Shown here one piece after another: positions 10,087-20,981 of a stretch of 26,761 nucleotides of DNA. The stretch is from the NCBI GenBank assembly GCA_015956445.1, contig WIUZ02000045.1, forward strand, positions 1-26,761. The letters run 5' to 3'. The notes beneath the pieces are model-generated. The model was not told the origin of the DNA and made no database searches. It saw only the letters and a list, made by a program, of their open reading frames with translations. This DNA is from Thelephora terrestris. Taxonomy: Eukaryota; Basidiomycota; Agaricomycetes; Thelephorales; Thelephoraceae. A program made the translations under genes and the position numbers. Positions within the stretch are counted from its first letter, which is position 1. Every line of letters starts with the position of its first letter.

Positions 10087-11978
10087 ATGGGCTGCTGTCT
10101 CTCTACTCCTGTTGATTTTGAAGGCGAAGTTAACTTGTACCACTTTGATCTCCATCGGGTCGTCGGAAAGGGTGCCTTTGGGAAGGTGAGCATCTATCTA
10201 TCTTGTTTTTTGCTTGCATTCGCATCCGGTGGTCCCTTGGGATGATGTGTACCCGGGACGCTCCAGGCGGTGTGGGGCGGGGCCTTTGATCGGTTGCCTT
10301 TGTTCTTTCAGAGCGTGGAGCATTTGCTGTCGCCTCTGCTCTGTGCCAGCCCCTCGACTGAACGGACTAACTCAACGTGTCCCAATGCGAATGTAGGTCC
10401 GAGTGGTGGAGCACAGGAGATCGAAGAAACTGTTCGCCTTGAAGTACATCGACAAGGCTCAATGTTCGAAGCAACGAGCGGTCGCCAATGTCATCCAGGA
10501 ACGTCGGTTGCTTGAAGAGGTCAGGCTGCTATAAATGTCTTGGCTCCGGTGCTCGGATCGCTGACCGTTTTGGCTCCGGCTTTGTTGGCTTTCCGGTTAT
10601 GCGGTTCAAACCACACCAGATCGACCATCCATTCATCGTTAACATGCGATACGCCTTCCAAGATGACGAAAACTGCTTCTTCGTCTTGGACCTCATGCTA
10701 GGAGGCGACCTGAGGTGTAAGTACCCGTCCGCCTTTGTTCCTTTAACAGTTGGAGAACTTGTCCCTGATTTGGTATCATGTGGCGCGATCTATGCCGTTG
10801 ACACGCATATAGTCCACATGGAACGGAAGGGCGAGATTAACGAGAGTTGTGTCCGCTTCTGGACCGCTGAACTGGCGTCGGCATGCAACTATCTCCACCG
10901 TCAAAAGATCATTCACCGGTGCGTCCTTGAGGCTTCCACCGAACCGATAAATACTGATGAGCGAATGATTCTAACGTGCAGCGACATCAAGCCGGACAAT
11001 GTTCTTTTAGATGCCCATGGCCACGTCCATCTAACCGATTTCAACGTTGCGATCCATTACTCGGAGCGCCGACTGCACACCAGCGTAGCTGGTAGTATGG
11101 CGTACATGGCGCCAGAAATCCTTGCCCGTACGTCGCTTCTCACGATTGAGTTGCCCTTGTTTCAATGGATTAAATGTTTCCCCATTTCTTTCACCACAGG
11201 CAAAGGGTATACATGGCACGTGGACTACTGGAGCCTTGGCGTTTGTGTCTTTGAACTCCTCTTTTGCCGACGGCCTTTCGAGAGCCGCTCGGGGGACAAG
11301 TTGACACAGGCGATCATGAAAGGCTCCGTCAAATTCCCACTCGGCGCAGACGAAAAGTGTAGCAAAGAGGGACAAAGCCTCGTTCTCGCGGTAGGTCTCG
11401 GTCCACTTTCTAACTTTATGGAGAGGGGCTCATCTCACAAAACCACGTTTTGGTTTCAGCTCCTCGACCGTAATCCCAAGACGAGGATAGCATGTCAGAG
11501 CCGGGAGCGCGGAATGGCCGAGTTCAAGAAACACCCGTGGTTCGCTGATATCGAATTTGGCCGCTTGATGGAAAAGGAGATCCAGCCGCCTTTCGTCCCC
11601 GACTTGAACAGAACCAACTTTGACGTGTCGCACGAGCTGGACGAGTTTCTGATGGTCGAGAAGACGCTCACCCACTCGCAGAGGAAGAAGAACGTCGACG
11701 TCGACAAGATGAAGCCAGAATACCGGATGCTGGAAGAGCAGTTCACCGTGTACGATTACACGAGCCAGCACAGGACGTCATATTACCCTCACAACCAACC
11801 GATCGTGGTGGGCAAAGCTGACGGGGAGAGCTATGTGATTCCATCGGCGACAAACACGGTCGTACCGAACCAGACGTACTTGGAGCGGTCGCAGGTTCAT
11901 GGTTCGATGGCTCATGTTTCTCAGGGCCAGGTTTCCATCCTGGTGAACCAGTCTAAGGAGAATCTCAAACTCGCCTGA
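10087..11978 (+). CDS. YANK/STK32-like serine/threonine protein kinase
   Basis: Seven exons (10087-10185, 10397-10519, 10620-10716, 10813-10918, 10982-11127, 11200-11390, 11460-11978) join in phase into 426 aa. The start MGCCLSTPVDF matches an N-myristoylation site (Gly2) with adjacent cysteines for palmitoylation, so membrane anchoring is likely. The kinase domain shows the glycine loop GKGAFGKV (27-34), ALK with Lys49, HRDIKPDN (Asp143), DFN (161-163) in place of DFG, and MAPE (184-187). The DFN variant is known in the YANK (STK32) branch of AGC kinases. After the kinase core come FADIEFGRL, PPFVPDLNRTNFDVSHELDE and EEQFTVYDYT, the conserved AGC-like C-terminal extension. ATG 10087 is set by the MGCC motif and the CT-rich leader. 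The substrate is unknown. Confidence 0.95.
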
Positions 11979-12494
11979 ACTCCATCTCCTTCGTCCCCGA
12001 TTGTCCGCTTGCCACCCCATTGGATCACTTCCACCCGCTGTACAAGACACGATGTATCCCACCCATGTTCGCTCACGACCGCCTGTCTCCGACCTACATC
12101 GTGAGTCCTACTTGTTTGGGTCCCGTGCGTCAGTGTGCTAACTCTGATTGTCTGGACAGTCCCACCCTCGCTTATAATGTCTAATTTATCCCCCTCACTA
12201 ATGGCTGTCTGTCTCCCGTCTTGTAGACTTAACCACCGCACCACGAACCTCATCACGCATTGTTATAAGCTCGCTCATTCGCATGTTCTCGCTCTGATCG
12301 TCTCTTCTGACACTTGTTTTTTTGTTCTTCCGCCTTTGATGTAGGCTCATTCTTACGTTGTGTAACCCGTAGCTGTTCACCACCCTTTTCCCCGTTTCAA
12401 CTTCTTCCATTTCCTCATTTCCTCCTTCACCCTTCCAAACCTCTCAGAATTATAACCTATATCACTCTCGCCTCCTTGTTTCGTCCCTTTCACA

Positions 12495-12851
12495 ATGTTG
12501 CTCACCGAATTGTATGTGCGTTTAGTGCAATTTCGTTCCACTCTTCGAGATTCCAATATCGGACGGTGCTTTCGCCCATCCCTTTCTGTCGTAGCTAACG
12601 CTGAATGGAAATGATCAACAGTAATTGAGATTATCTGGGTGACGGTCTGGACCCTGAACGCGACAAATTATGTCAATCATGTCAGAGGTCGGCTTCTAGC
12701 TGGCAAACTACGTACACGTTACGCGTTGTATGGATCCGTGGTTGGCAGAGCTCTAACGGTGGGGCGGGGGAACGCTCGTCGGCTATTGTTACTGGTTGTT
12801 GAACCGTGCTTTATGTCATCAATTTCAGTGTGTTCGACAGCCTGGTTCTAG
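12495..12851 (+). CDS. Possible small spliced gene
   Basis: A CT-rich leader runs into CACAATG at 12491-12497. Six codons later comes a canonical donor GTATGT (12512), then a branch-point-like CTAAC (12595-12599) and a CAG acceptor at 12619-12621. After the acceptor an open frame encodes IEIIWVTVWTLNATNYVNHV, then RGRLLAGKLRTRYALYG, and stops at TAG 12849-12851. An AATAAA lies at 12896-12901. These parts look like one small gene. However, the simplest splice joins the two halves one base out of phase, so either the junction differs, a base is missing, or the transcript is non-coding. Read without splicing, the first ATG gives only 39 aa. Family unknown. Confidence 0.3.
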
Positions 12852-12895
12852 CGTTCAATCTTAGTCTCGGAGGTTGTACATTGACCAACGGCACT

Positions 12896-12901
12896 AATAA
12901 A
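12896..12901 (+). terminator. AATAAA polyadenylation-type signal
   Basis: A perfect AATAAA lies 45 bases after the TAG of the possible small gene, at a typical distance for a 3' end signal. It is too far (about 900 bp) from the kinase stop to serve that gene obviously. Confidence 0.35.
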
Positions 12902-13729
12902 ACACACCGGTCTTATATCCCTGTGCGGTGATCACGAGATGGGGCGAGTATTGAGTCGAATTTATTGTTCTGCTCAACAGAGTTTACGGCACCGAGGCGG
13001 GGCATTTGGCGTTCGGTGCCTAAAACAGCTCGAGAACCGATGCTTCTGAACCTTTTGCTGCAGCCGTTCCTTTTGTTTTGTATTTCGTGGTTGACCCGAC
13101 AATAGAGAGTCTCGGGACACCCGTCGGTGGTCAGCCTTCGCTGAATCTTTTGTGATTGTGAATTAGGGTATTGGGAGAAAGTGCGAGTGTTTCGAAGCTT
13201 ATTTGGGTGTAGCATTTGCTGTAGACAGGAACTCCCGGCGTGGACTATGACTCAGCGACGATGGGGTATGTAGAACCCCAATCATGGATGAGTAGGTGTT
13301 CCGCGCTCCCAGTGCTCAGGAGCAAGAAAACTAGCGAGTTCACAGCTTCGGTTGTGCGGGCCTTCACGCTCACGGGCTGGAGAGCCGGTCCGAGGAATGC
13401 GTTCACCTTGCCCTTCTCGAAGCTTGATCCTCCGAACTCGTCTGGATCAAAGTGGAGTTGTAAACAATACAAAGTCTTCAGATTTTCGTGTACGATAGAT
13501 GTACGTACACGTCAATCTACTCGGTCCGGAGCCGCCTCTATGACAGATCTAGGTTAGTGTCCGAACTCCGATAAGGTTTGGTGTTTTTCAGGTTTGTGTC
13601 GTGGTTGCCGGGGTGACGTTCGTGAAGCTTTGAGTGCCTATTGTATTGGTGAGTTGTGATACACGCAGTGGGGATGGTAAATACCAGGCTTGAACGAAGT
13701 CCACACCCTAGCTCAGGCATCCCTATGTG

Positions 13730-14814
<1,085 letters not shown>

Positions 14815-15280
14815 TTACAGTTCTACAGTAAAAATCATCCCAGAGGCAGTTTGTTTACCATAGATGAGGGTCTTGTGTGAGGTCAGATTACGGCGTTCTT
14901 GGTCATAGCCATCCTGCCTCCGATTCTGTCGCATGATAGAGATATTGACGAAGGTCAGGGGCATACATCGTACTCCTTTTTATGTGTCTGTGAGATTTTC
15001 CTTAGCACCGCCGATCTTCGAAGGTGGCTAACAATCAAACAGTCCGCGTGGTGGGTTTTATCAGGTTTTATCCTATGCACGCTTTTGGCTAAAGAAAATG
15101 TGGCCTTGTGTTCGTCGAGACGATCTTCTCTAGCTTGGGATTCGTTCGCCAACCCTACTCTGCACCTTTGCGCATCTTGGCCCGACAAACTTTTCCGTCT
15201 CTCCGGTAACAAGGTCACTGTCAACTGCAGAGCAGCCGCAACAAGATAGTGCTTGGCGACGTTGAGGATCGGTTATCTAG

Positions 15281-15760
15281 CTGGATACTGTCCTCTATCC
15301 GAGTGGGCGAATCACCGACCTGACTTTTACCGCTGCCGCTGGGGCCAGCATCGCTGCGGTTGCTTACCCCGAAAGCGATTGGGACATAGCTGAGCGGCTA
15401 CGCAAGGCCGCCATTCCACTTTGCCTCGAAATAACCTGCTGTCTCTCCATTCACGCGGCAATTCATGTGTACAAGGAGAGCAAGGTTCTCAGCGAGTCCC
15501 GTAACTTCAGTACCAACCCTCAACTCCCGGTGCTGAACGTGTTCTGTGTATCTCCAGGGCTGGGACTAGGGCGACGTGCAACGGCCGGACAACCCTACGT
15601 CATTTACACGCATCGCGTGATTTAGGCCCTCGTCTTGATTAGACAAGTGTACCTCCTTGAGACGTTCGGTTCCGGCCGGGCGGGCCACGAAGTCCTGGGG
15701 TATCCTTTATCTGCCGCACCAGAGTTCTTGACTGCCTGTTTTTTTCCACCTTGTGCTTGT
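15281..15760 (+). pseudogene. Relic of a multi-span membrane protein (uncertain family)
   Basis: After a TAG acceptor (15278-15280) an open frame reads TFTAAAGASIAAVAYPESDW, DIAERLRKAAIPLCLEITCC and AAIHVYKESKVLSES. A good intron (donor GTAACT near 15500, acceptor CTCCAG near 15558) leads to GQPYVIYTHRVI and then a TAG at 15623-15625. The same frame continues beyond it with ALVLIRQVYLLETFGSG and HEVLGYPLSAAPEFLTACFF. The alternation of hydrophobic helices with a LRKA-like loop and a late IR-VYLL segment faintly recalls fungal multi-span families of the DUF7702/RTA1 kind, but I cannot fix the family. I found no start codon exon and see an internal stop, hence pseudogene or badly read gene. Confidence 0.3.
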
Positions 15761-17211
15761 GCCGCATCCTGAGGAATTGCCGGAGGAGGGGTAAGAAGCG
15801 GGCTTATTGGACCAGACTGTTGAGAGCGTACAATATCAGCGCTTAGTATTCGCTTCTATAGGATTATCCATCGCCAGGCTACACTGCGTGGCCCGAAAGC
15901 CTTCGGAATTGGTGTTCGGATCCAAGGTCTAACCTGAGGTTGCGAATCGGCTCCACCCAATGCTCCGCGCACGCTCTTTGTAAGTTAACTCAGCTGCCAT
16001 CAGCGAGTGGAGGATACCATACTTTCCAAGAAAGGCCGGGAAGATATAGCATAATTTTGCACGAAGGCTTAAGCTCGAGAGCGAAGCTTGACAGGATGCA
16101 TGGGAAGAGACTAGGGTTATAATTGAAGCTTTGGTCGATGAGGTCTCCAGTGGATCGCTGGGGAGGGTAGGGAGGCTCAAGCACTTGAATTTGCCTGCAG
16201 ACAACCTTGGGAAAACAGCTTCCTAGGAGCCACAAAGCCCATGGGGGTACTAGAAGGGAGCGAAGTGAAGGTGTACTGGATTGGGACGACGCCAGACTGA
16301 TTGTTTACCCTTCTCGAAGAGGTTTGGCTGGAGTACTGACGCGGTTGGAGATGAACGGCTTGAGGAGAGCATTGGCCGTCAAAGGGGATGGCGGTATAGT
16401 AGTAGTGAGTACCGGGAGTGTCAAGATTAGAACGCACTCGGCCCATTTGCTGACGAGGACGATCCTCTCACTGAGAAAGCCACCTGTGAACTTGGGGTAT
16501 TAGCAGACGTCCAGCTTGACATCCTCCCCGCCCAGAAGCTGGGCCGGAGCAAATCTGCGTTTGAAATTGTGGTGATGGACGATAAGGAAAACGGCGAGGA
16601 CGGCTCACCGTGTCGCTGCTTTTTTTGGGGAAAAAATGGGACTGTACTTTTATGTCCACCGCCCGCTAAGTTACAATCACTGGTGGCTCATAGTCATGAG
16701 GGGTCCTGGTGGTGGCACCGTTCAATCAGAAGGCGGATCGTTGGTCCTCAGTCGGATGGGATCAGACTTATGTTTATCCCTTCGGAACCCCCCCAGGTGA
16801 TTTCTGTGTGTAGTTTACGGATCGGTGGTTTTGCCACTTGTCGACCATCAGCTGTTATAATGATCAAGGTACGAATGTATTGAAACTTATCATCGACAGT
16901 GGGCAGCAGTGGGCCCTCCGAAAAGAAACGTGGATCATCATCGGAGCCCCATAATAGAGCCCCATTATCCATATACCCCGACCGATCTGGATCGACGCGG
17001 CAAAATCCGACGGGCTAAACGTCCCGCCTCTGAGACGGGGTTCATGTTCTTAGCAGCCGCACCTTTGCAATCATCTACGAAACCGTTTATGGTCTTCTTG
17101 AATATGGACGGAGGAACTCAGCCGATCCCTATGTTCCGGAACACTCATCGCTAAACGTCAAACCCGGGTCATGTTCACGTGCTGAATTCCGAATTCCCTA
17201 GTCACCACCCA

Positions 17212-17218
17212 CATAAAA
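17212..17218 (+). promoter_or_regulatory. TATA-like box upstream of the exporter gene
   Basis: CATAAAA lies about 100 bp before the ATG at 17316 and is followed by a CT/CA-rich leader (about 17236-17280). Position and context fit a fungal core promoter. There is no experimental support. Confidence 0.35.
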
Positions 17219-17315
17219 CCTCGGCGCCGCCGAGGACACATCCCACTCCCTCCCCACCACGAGTCACCGTCCCTCAATAACCCAACGGAAGACACAACTC
17301 CTATTTGTCTCACGA

Positions 17316-18936
17316 ATGGCTCACGGTTTCCCTTTGAATCCGCTTAAACCCTGGAAAGAACGGATCCGGTACGTGCGTCCATAGCATTCCTTCGGAACTT
17401 CGAACGATTCTAACATCGCACCTGGGTGGACCCTCTATACAGACATTTTACCTGGGCTTGGCATGCAGTCATTATGGGAACGGGAATAACCTCTGCGTTG
17501 ATCACCAATTTTCCGTATAGCGGTGGTGCCGCTCCGGCATTGTGGCTTGGATTCGCGGTATTTGCCCTCAATCTGATCCTATTTGTCTTCGTGTGCGGGT
17601 GTACAATTGCGAGATATACGATGTTTCCCGAGGTAAGTGTCCACCTGGCAAGCGGTCCGAAAGCTTATCTCAACTCATGCCAGGTTTGGGGGCTGATGTT
17701 AAGCCACCCGGCTCAAAGTCTGTTCATCGGTTGTTTCCCGATGGGTGCTGCAACGTTAATCAATGGCGCCCTTGTGAGTCTTGTCCGCTCATCTCTCCAG
17801 GACCTCTTCATGACATCTTCCAGGCTTTGAACCAAGCACGGGGTTGGGGTGGTAACGCATTGCTGTACACACTATGGGGTTTCTGGTGGTTGGACTCATT
17901 GGTATCGTACGTAATAGCGTTCGGTATGCTATACATCATGTGAGTTCCTCATACGTCACCATTTCAAGTACACTCATTCCCCAATCTTTACAGGATCGTT
18001 CGTCAAGAGCAATCTCTGGCGAAGATGACTGCCGTATGGTTACTCCCTGTCGTGACCCTGATTGTCGCGTCGTCTACGGGAGGACTTTTGGCGAAGGCTC
18101 TGCTTCCTCACTCCACTAAATTGGCCCTGATCACTACGACTTTCTCGCTCGTCATGGTCCTCATCGGGCTCTCATTTGCCCTTATGATCATAACTGTCTA
18201 TCTGCTCCGCCTTATTACGTACGGTACTCCAGATATCACATTGATTCTGTCCTCGTTCATCGTGCTAGGTGAGTGCAGAGCCATTCGAAAAATGGATCCC
18301 ATCGTTGATGCCCTATGAAGGACCGCTTGGACAGGGCGGTTACTCTCTTTTGTTAAACGGCGAGAACATGTCTGAACTACTGCCCCTTCATTATGGAGCC
18401 GACTTCCCATTCGTCCAACAGTCCGGTCAAATCCCATTCCTCGCGCAGTCTGGTCAAATGATCTTTGTGGCGTGCCTCGCCGGATCTTTTATCCTTTGGG
18501 CAATGGGTATCGCATGGATCATCGTGGCAGTGCTTTCGATATTTTCTGTAGCGAGAAAAGGAAAGATTCCCTTCTCGATGGCTTACTGGGGAATGGTCTT
18601 CCCTCACGGGACGTTCGCGAGCTTGTCCGTGAAGTTGGCTCTGGTTCTGGATAGCTCATTCTATCGAGCTTTTGGCGGTCTTTGGTGTTGTACGTGCCTT
18701 TACTCCGCCCGTCGCCCGCTCTGACACATTCTTTGAAAGGCGTTGTTTTTAGCTTATGGTTATGGATGTTCACGCGCAGCATCCCAGCATTCATAGACGG
18801 TTCATTATTCAAGGCACCTTATGTGTCTGAAGAAGGCAATCGGAGAAAGTCGATCTTGGAGATTGAGAAAGGGCAGGATACCCCTGTGGGAGATTTTACG
18901 TGCCCGCTCGCGAAGGGCGAGAAGAAGCCCTTCTGA
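17316..18936 (+). CDS. SSU1: Ssu1-type sulfite efflux pump (TehA/Mae1 superfamily)
   Basis: Seven exons (17316-17368, 17443-17632, 17684-17773, 17824-17939, 17994-18268, 18321-18689, 18740-18936) join in phase into 429 aa. The sequence opens MAHGFPLNPLKPWKERIRHF and TWAWHAVIMGTGITSALITN with FPY, typical of the first helix of this family. It continues VWGLMLSHPAQSLFIGCFPM, MTAVWLLPVVTLIVASSTGG, LGPLGQGGYSLLLNGE and MAYWGMVFPHGTFASLSVKL. About ten membrane helices are visible, followed by a short charged tail ending KGEKKPF. Ssu1 exports sulfite across the plasma membrane, and close relatives move malate. The FPY and GPLGQGG motifs and the overall layout favour Ssu1 over Mae1, but substrate is inference. 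The gene converges on the Cys-rich protein gene, with 225 bp between stops. Confidence 0.9.
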
Positions 18937-19161
18937 AGATGATATTTTTTAATGACTTAGTGGACTTCACGAATACATCACTACATATTTTACTCCACGT
19001 TATTACATTCCAAGCCCCGAAGTCGACGAGGCCGGGGGCCCGGTTCACTGTTCCTTCGTTCTTAGACGGCTGTCTGCGGCGGCGTGTAGTGCAGCGATGG
19101 ATCGGCGAAAGCTATCAAGTGTATGAGAGGTAAGTGCCCCCGAGTCAAGGACCTGGGAGGA

Positions 19162-20252
19162 TCATTCATTGCGACTCAACTCCATCTGCTCAAAGTAGTA
19201 TTCTCTCAGTTCTTGGTGGCGTCGGAGCCGCTGGCGCTTGTGAATGAAGACTAGGGTGCCTAATGATGTGATCATGACTGAGTGGCGAAGCCACATACAC
19301 ATCGATTAGTGTTCACGGTATTAGGTTAGGCGGCGCACCGAGGAAGATCGCGATGATGATCACGATATACTGCCAGACCGGGACGCCCCTGAGCTCTTCG
19401 GGAGGGAGGACACAGGTTTTGCTTTGAGATTCGCAGTTGTACTTGAACAAGGTCGGGCGTTAGAATCTCCATATTCTGTCGAGATGATACGCACGGATCG
19501 GCATTCTTGGTCGTGGTCACATTGGGAACCAGCAGGTTTTGTGGATTCGCAGACGTTTGATGCGGGGTTGCAAAAAAGTTGAGGGGTCCTGCAGTTGTGG
19601 CGGGTGATCGTGGTGACGAACTCTTGTCCGTTTGGACCTGGGGAGATGTAATCTGAGGAGTCCAGTACGCAGGGTTGTCCGAGCACGACGTTCGCATGAC
19701 TTTGACATCGACCCAGCCAGACGGGCGCATCATTTAACAAGAGCGAGAGGCTAGTTAGAAGAAGCAGACACACGAGCAAGCGGATCCAAGACACAGGCTT
19801 CCGTTGAAGTTCCAGTCGCTCGCAAGTTCCTCCCAATCCGATGGTGGGGCACACTGCCGATCCTGATTTATTTGACAAGGTTGTCCGACATCCACGAGCG
19901 GTTTACAACCTGCACCTTCGTCGGGACAATACGAACCAGGATCGCACAAAGGCGGGAGGACATCCCCATCTTTGTACCCGAACGGAAACAAATCGGTCCT
20001 GCATCGTTTCGGAATACAGGTACCGTTGGGGGAGCCGAAACAGAAGGTCTTGTCGTCGCAGTCGTCTATGAACCTATGCGAGAGCTTGTCGATTCTGTTG
20101 TTTGAGGTTGAACAGGGGCTGCCCCCGGGAAGCGTGCCGCACCGAGCCAGTGATAAGAGCGAGCAACAGATGTAAGCGCACACGAAGATCAGGGTGTGTG
20201 AGGATGGAAGTGGCAGGGGCATCAATGCAAGTGGCCAACTACGACGAGCCAT
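19162..20252 (-). CDS. Cys-rich single-pass membrane protein, unknown function
   Basis: Four exons (19774-20252, 19495-19699, 19339-19441, 19162-19259) join in phase into 294 aa. The N-terminus (MARRSWPLALMPLPLPSS, then LIFVCAYICCSLLSL) looks like a signal peptide. The ectodomain is rich in cysteines spaced as in small disulfide-bonded modules: FIDDCDDKTFCFGSPNGTC, PLCDPGSYCPDEGAGCKPL, QPCQINQDRQC, GQPCVLDSSDY, LFCNPASNVCEST and YNCESQSKTCVLPPEEL. Near the C-terminus VWQYIVIIIAIFLGTLVFIH is the membrane span, followed by a basic tail (KRQRLRRHQELREYYFEQ). Such a layout fits a surface protein or adhesion/sensor-like receptor, but I recognise no characterised member. The first intron's donor could alternatively lie earlier, which would remove a few residues. 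Confidence 0.75.
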
Positions 20253-20342
20253 AGGAGGTTGGCGTCCAATGTTCAGATCCCGAAGTCGGTGTGGGGAACA
20301 AATAGCGGAAGCAGATGATGAAGGTGGTTGGCCGCGAGCGCG

Positions 20343-20348
20343 TTTATA
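20343..20348 (-). promoter_or_regulatory. TATA box upstream of the Cys-rich protein gene
   Basis: On the minus strand TATAAA lies about 90-95 bp upstream of the ATG at 20252, a normal distance for a fungal TATA element. The 730 bp between this gene and the calcium ATPase is a divergent promoter region. Confidence 0.4.
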
Positions 20349-20981
20349 AGTGACGTTCTGGAGATACTGAGGATCAGGTACTCTCTCATTTTTCCCTTGG
20401 CTGTGCATCACGTGCCCTTTGATTTATCTCACCCAAAAGTCCGCCGTGAACAGTGCAGGAGAAGTCGACTGAGACTGTGCGGTCCGTTGGGTAATGTCAA
20501 AATAATTCTTTGCGAAGATGATCGCGAACGCTGCCGATCGACAGCCGGAGTGCGGTCTCGCAGGGAGGCGCACATGGCCCAGCTTTGTGTTCACGCCTTG
20601 ATGTGCACCGAGATACAAAGAAAGATATGTAAGAATCTGCGTCACCGCCTTGGAGGTCTAGGTAACGGGCTGTGGCTTGGCCGATATAGGGAAACGGGTG
20701 TTGCGCCTGGGATGCCCCCTGGGTCAATCCACCCTACAAATTGCAGCGCGGCGCAAAAGAAAGGACCCGCAGTGTATCTATTGGCAACAGTATGGCATTC
20801 GTAACTTGGGGCTGCCATGCGTGATGGGGAAACATTACTAGCGCCCTGAGCTCTCCTCGTTCCTCTCATCATCCTCCAACACAATTATATGAAGTCCAAC
20901 GTCTGCGCTTCAGCACTCTGTTCGTCCTGTCAGCCCCTTCTGTCTCGACCATCGTTCTCACAGATTTTGACCCATTCCAAT

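Larger units (their letters stand above)
11979..13729. other. 1.75 kb between convergent genes
   Basis: This lies between the ends of the kinase and PLP-protein genes. The first half is strongly pyrimidine-rich on the plus strand (about 12370-12490). It holds a possible small spliced gene, listed separately. A 75-codon minus-strand open frame at 13245-13472 starts MYCLQLHFDPDEFGGSSF, and the plus strand over it is also open. I recognise neither. No RNA gene is visible. Confidence 0.4.

Noticed and set aside
10602-10615. GGTTCAAACC resembling a tRNA B box inside a kinase intron
   Set aside because: There is no cloverleaf around it, and the position is fully explained by the intron ending at 10619.
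11430-11771. Minus-strand open frame of 113 codons
   Set aside because: It is antisense to the last exon of the kinase and has no features of its own.
13501-13510. Palindromic TGTACGTACA
   Set aside because: Ten bases with no paired site or adjacent promoter; not enough to call an operator.
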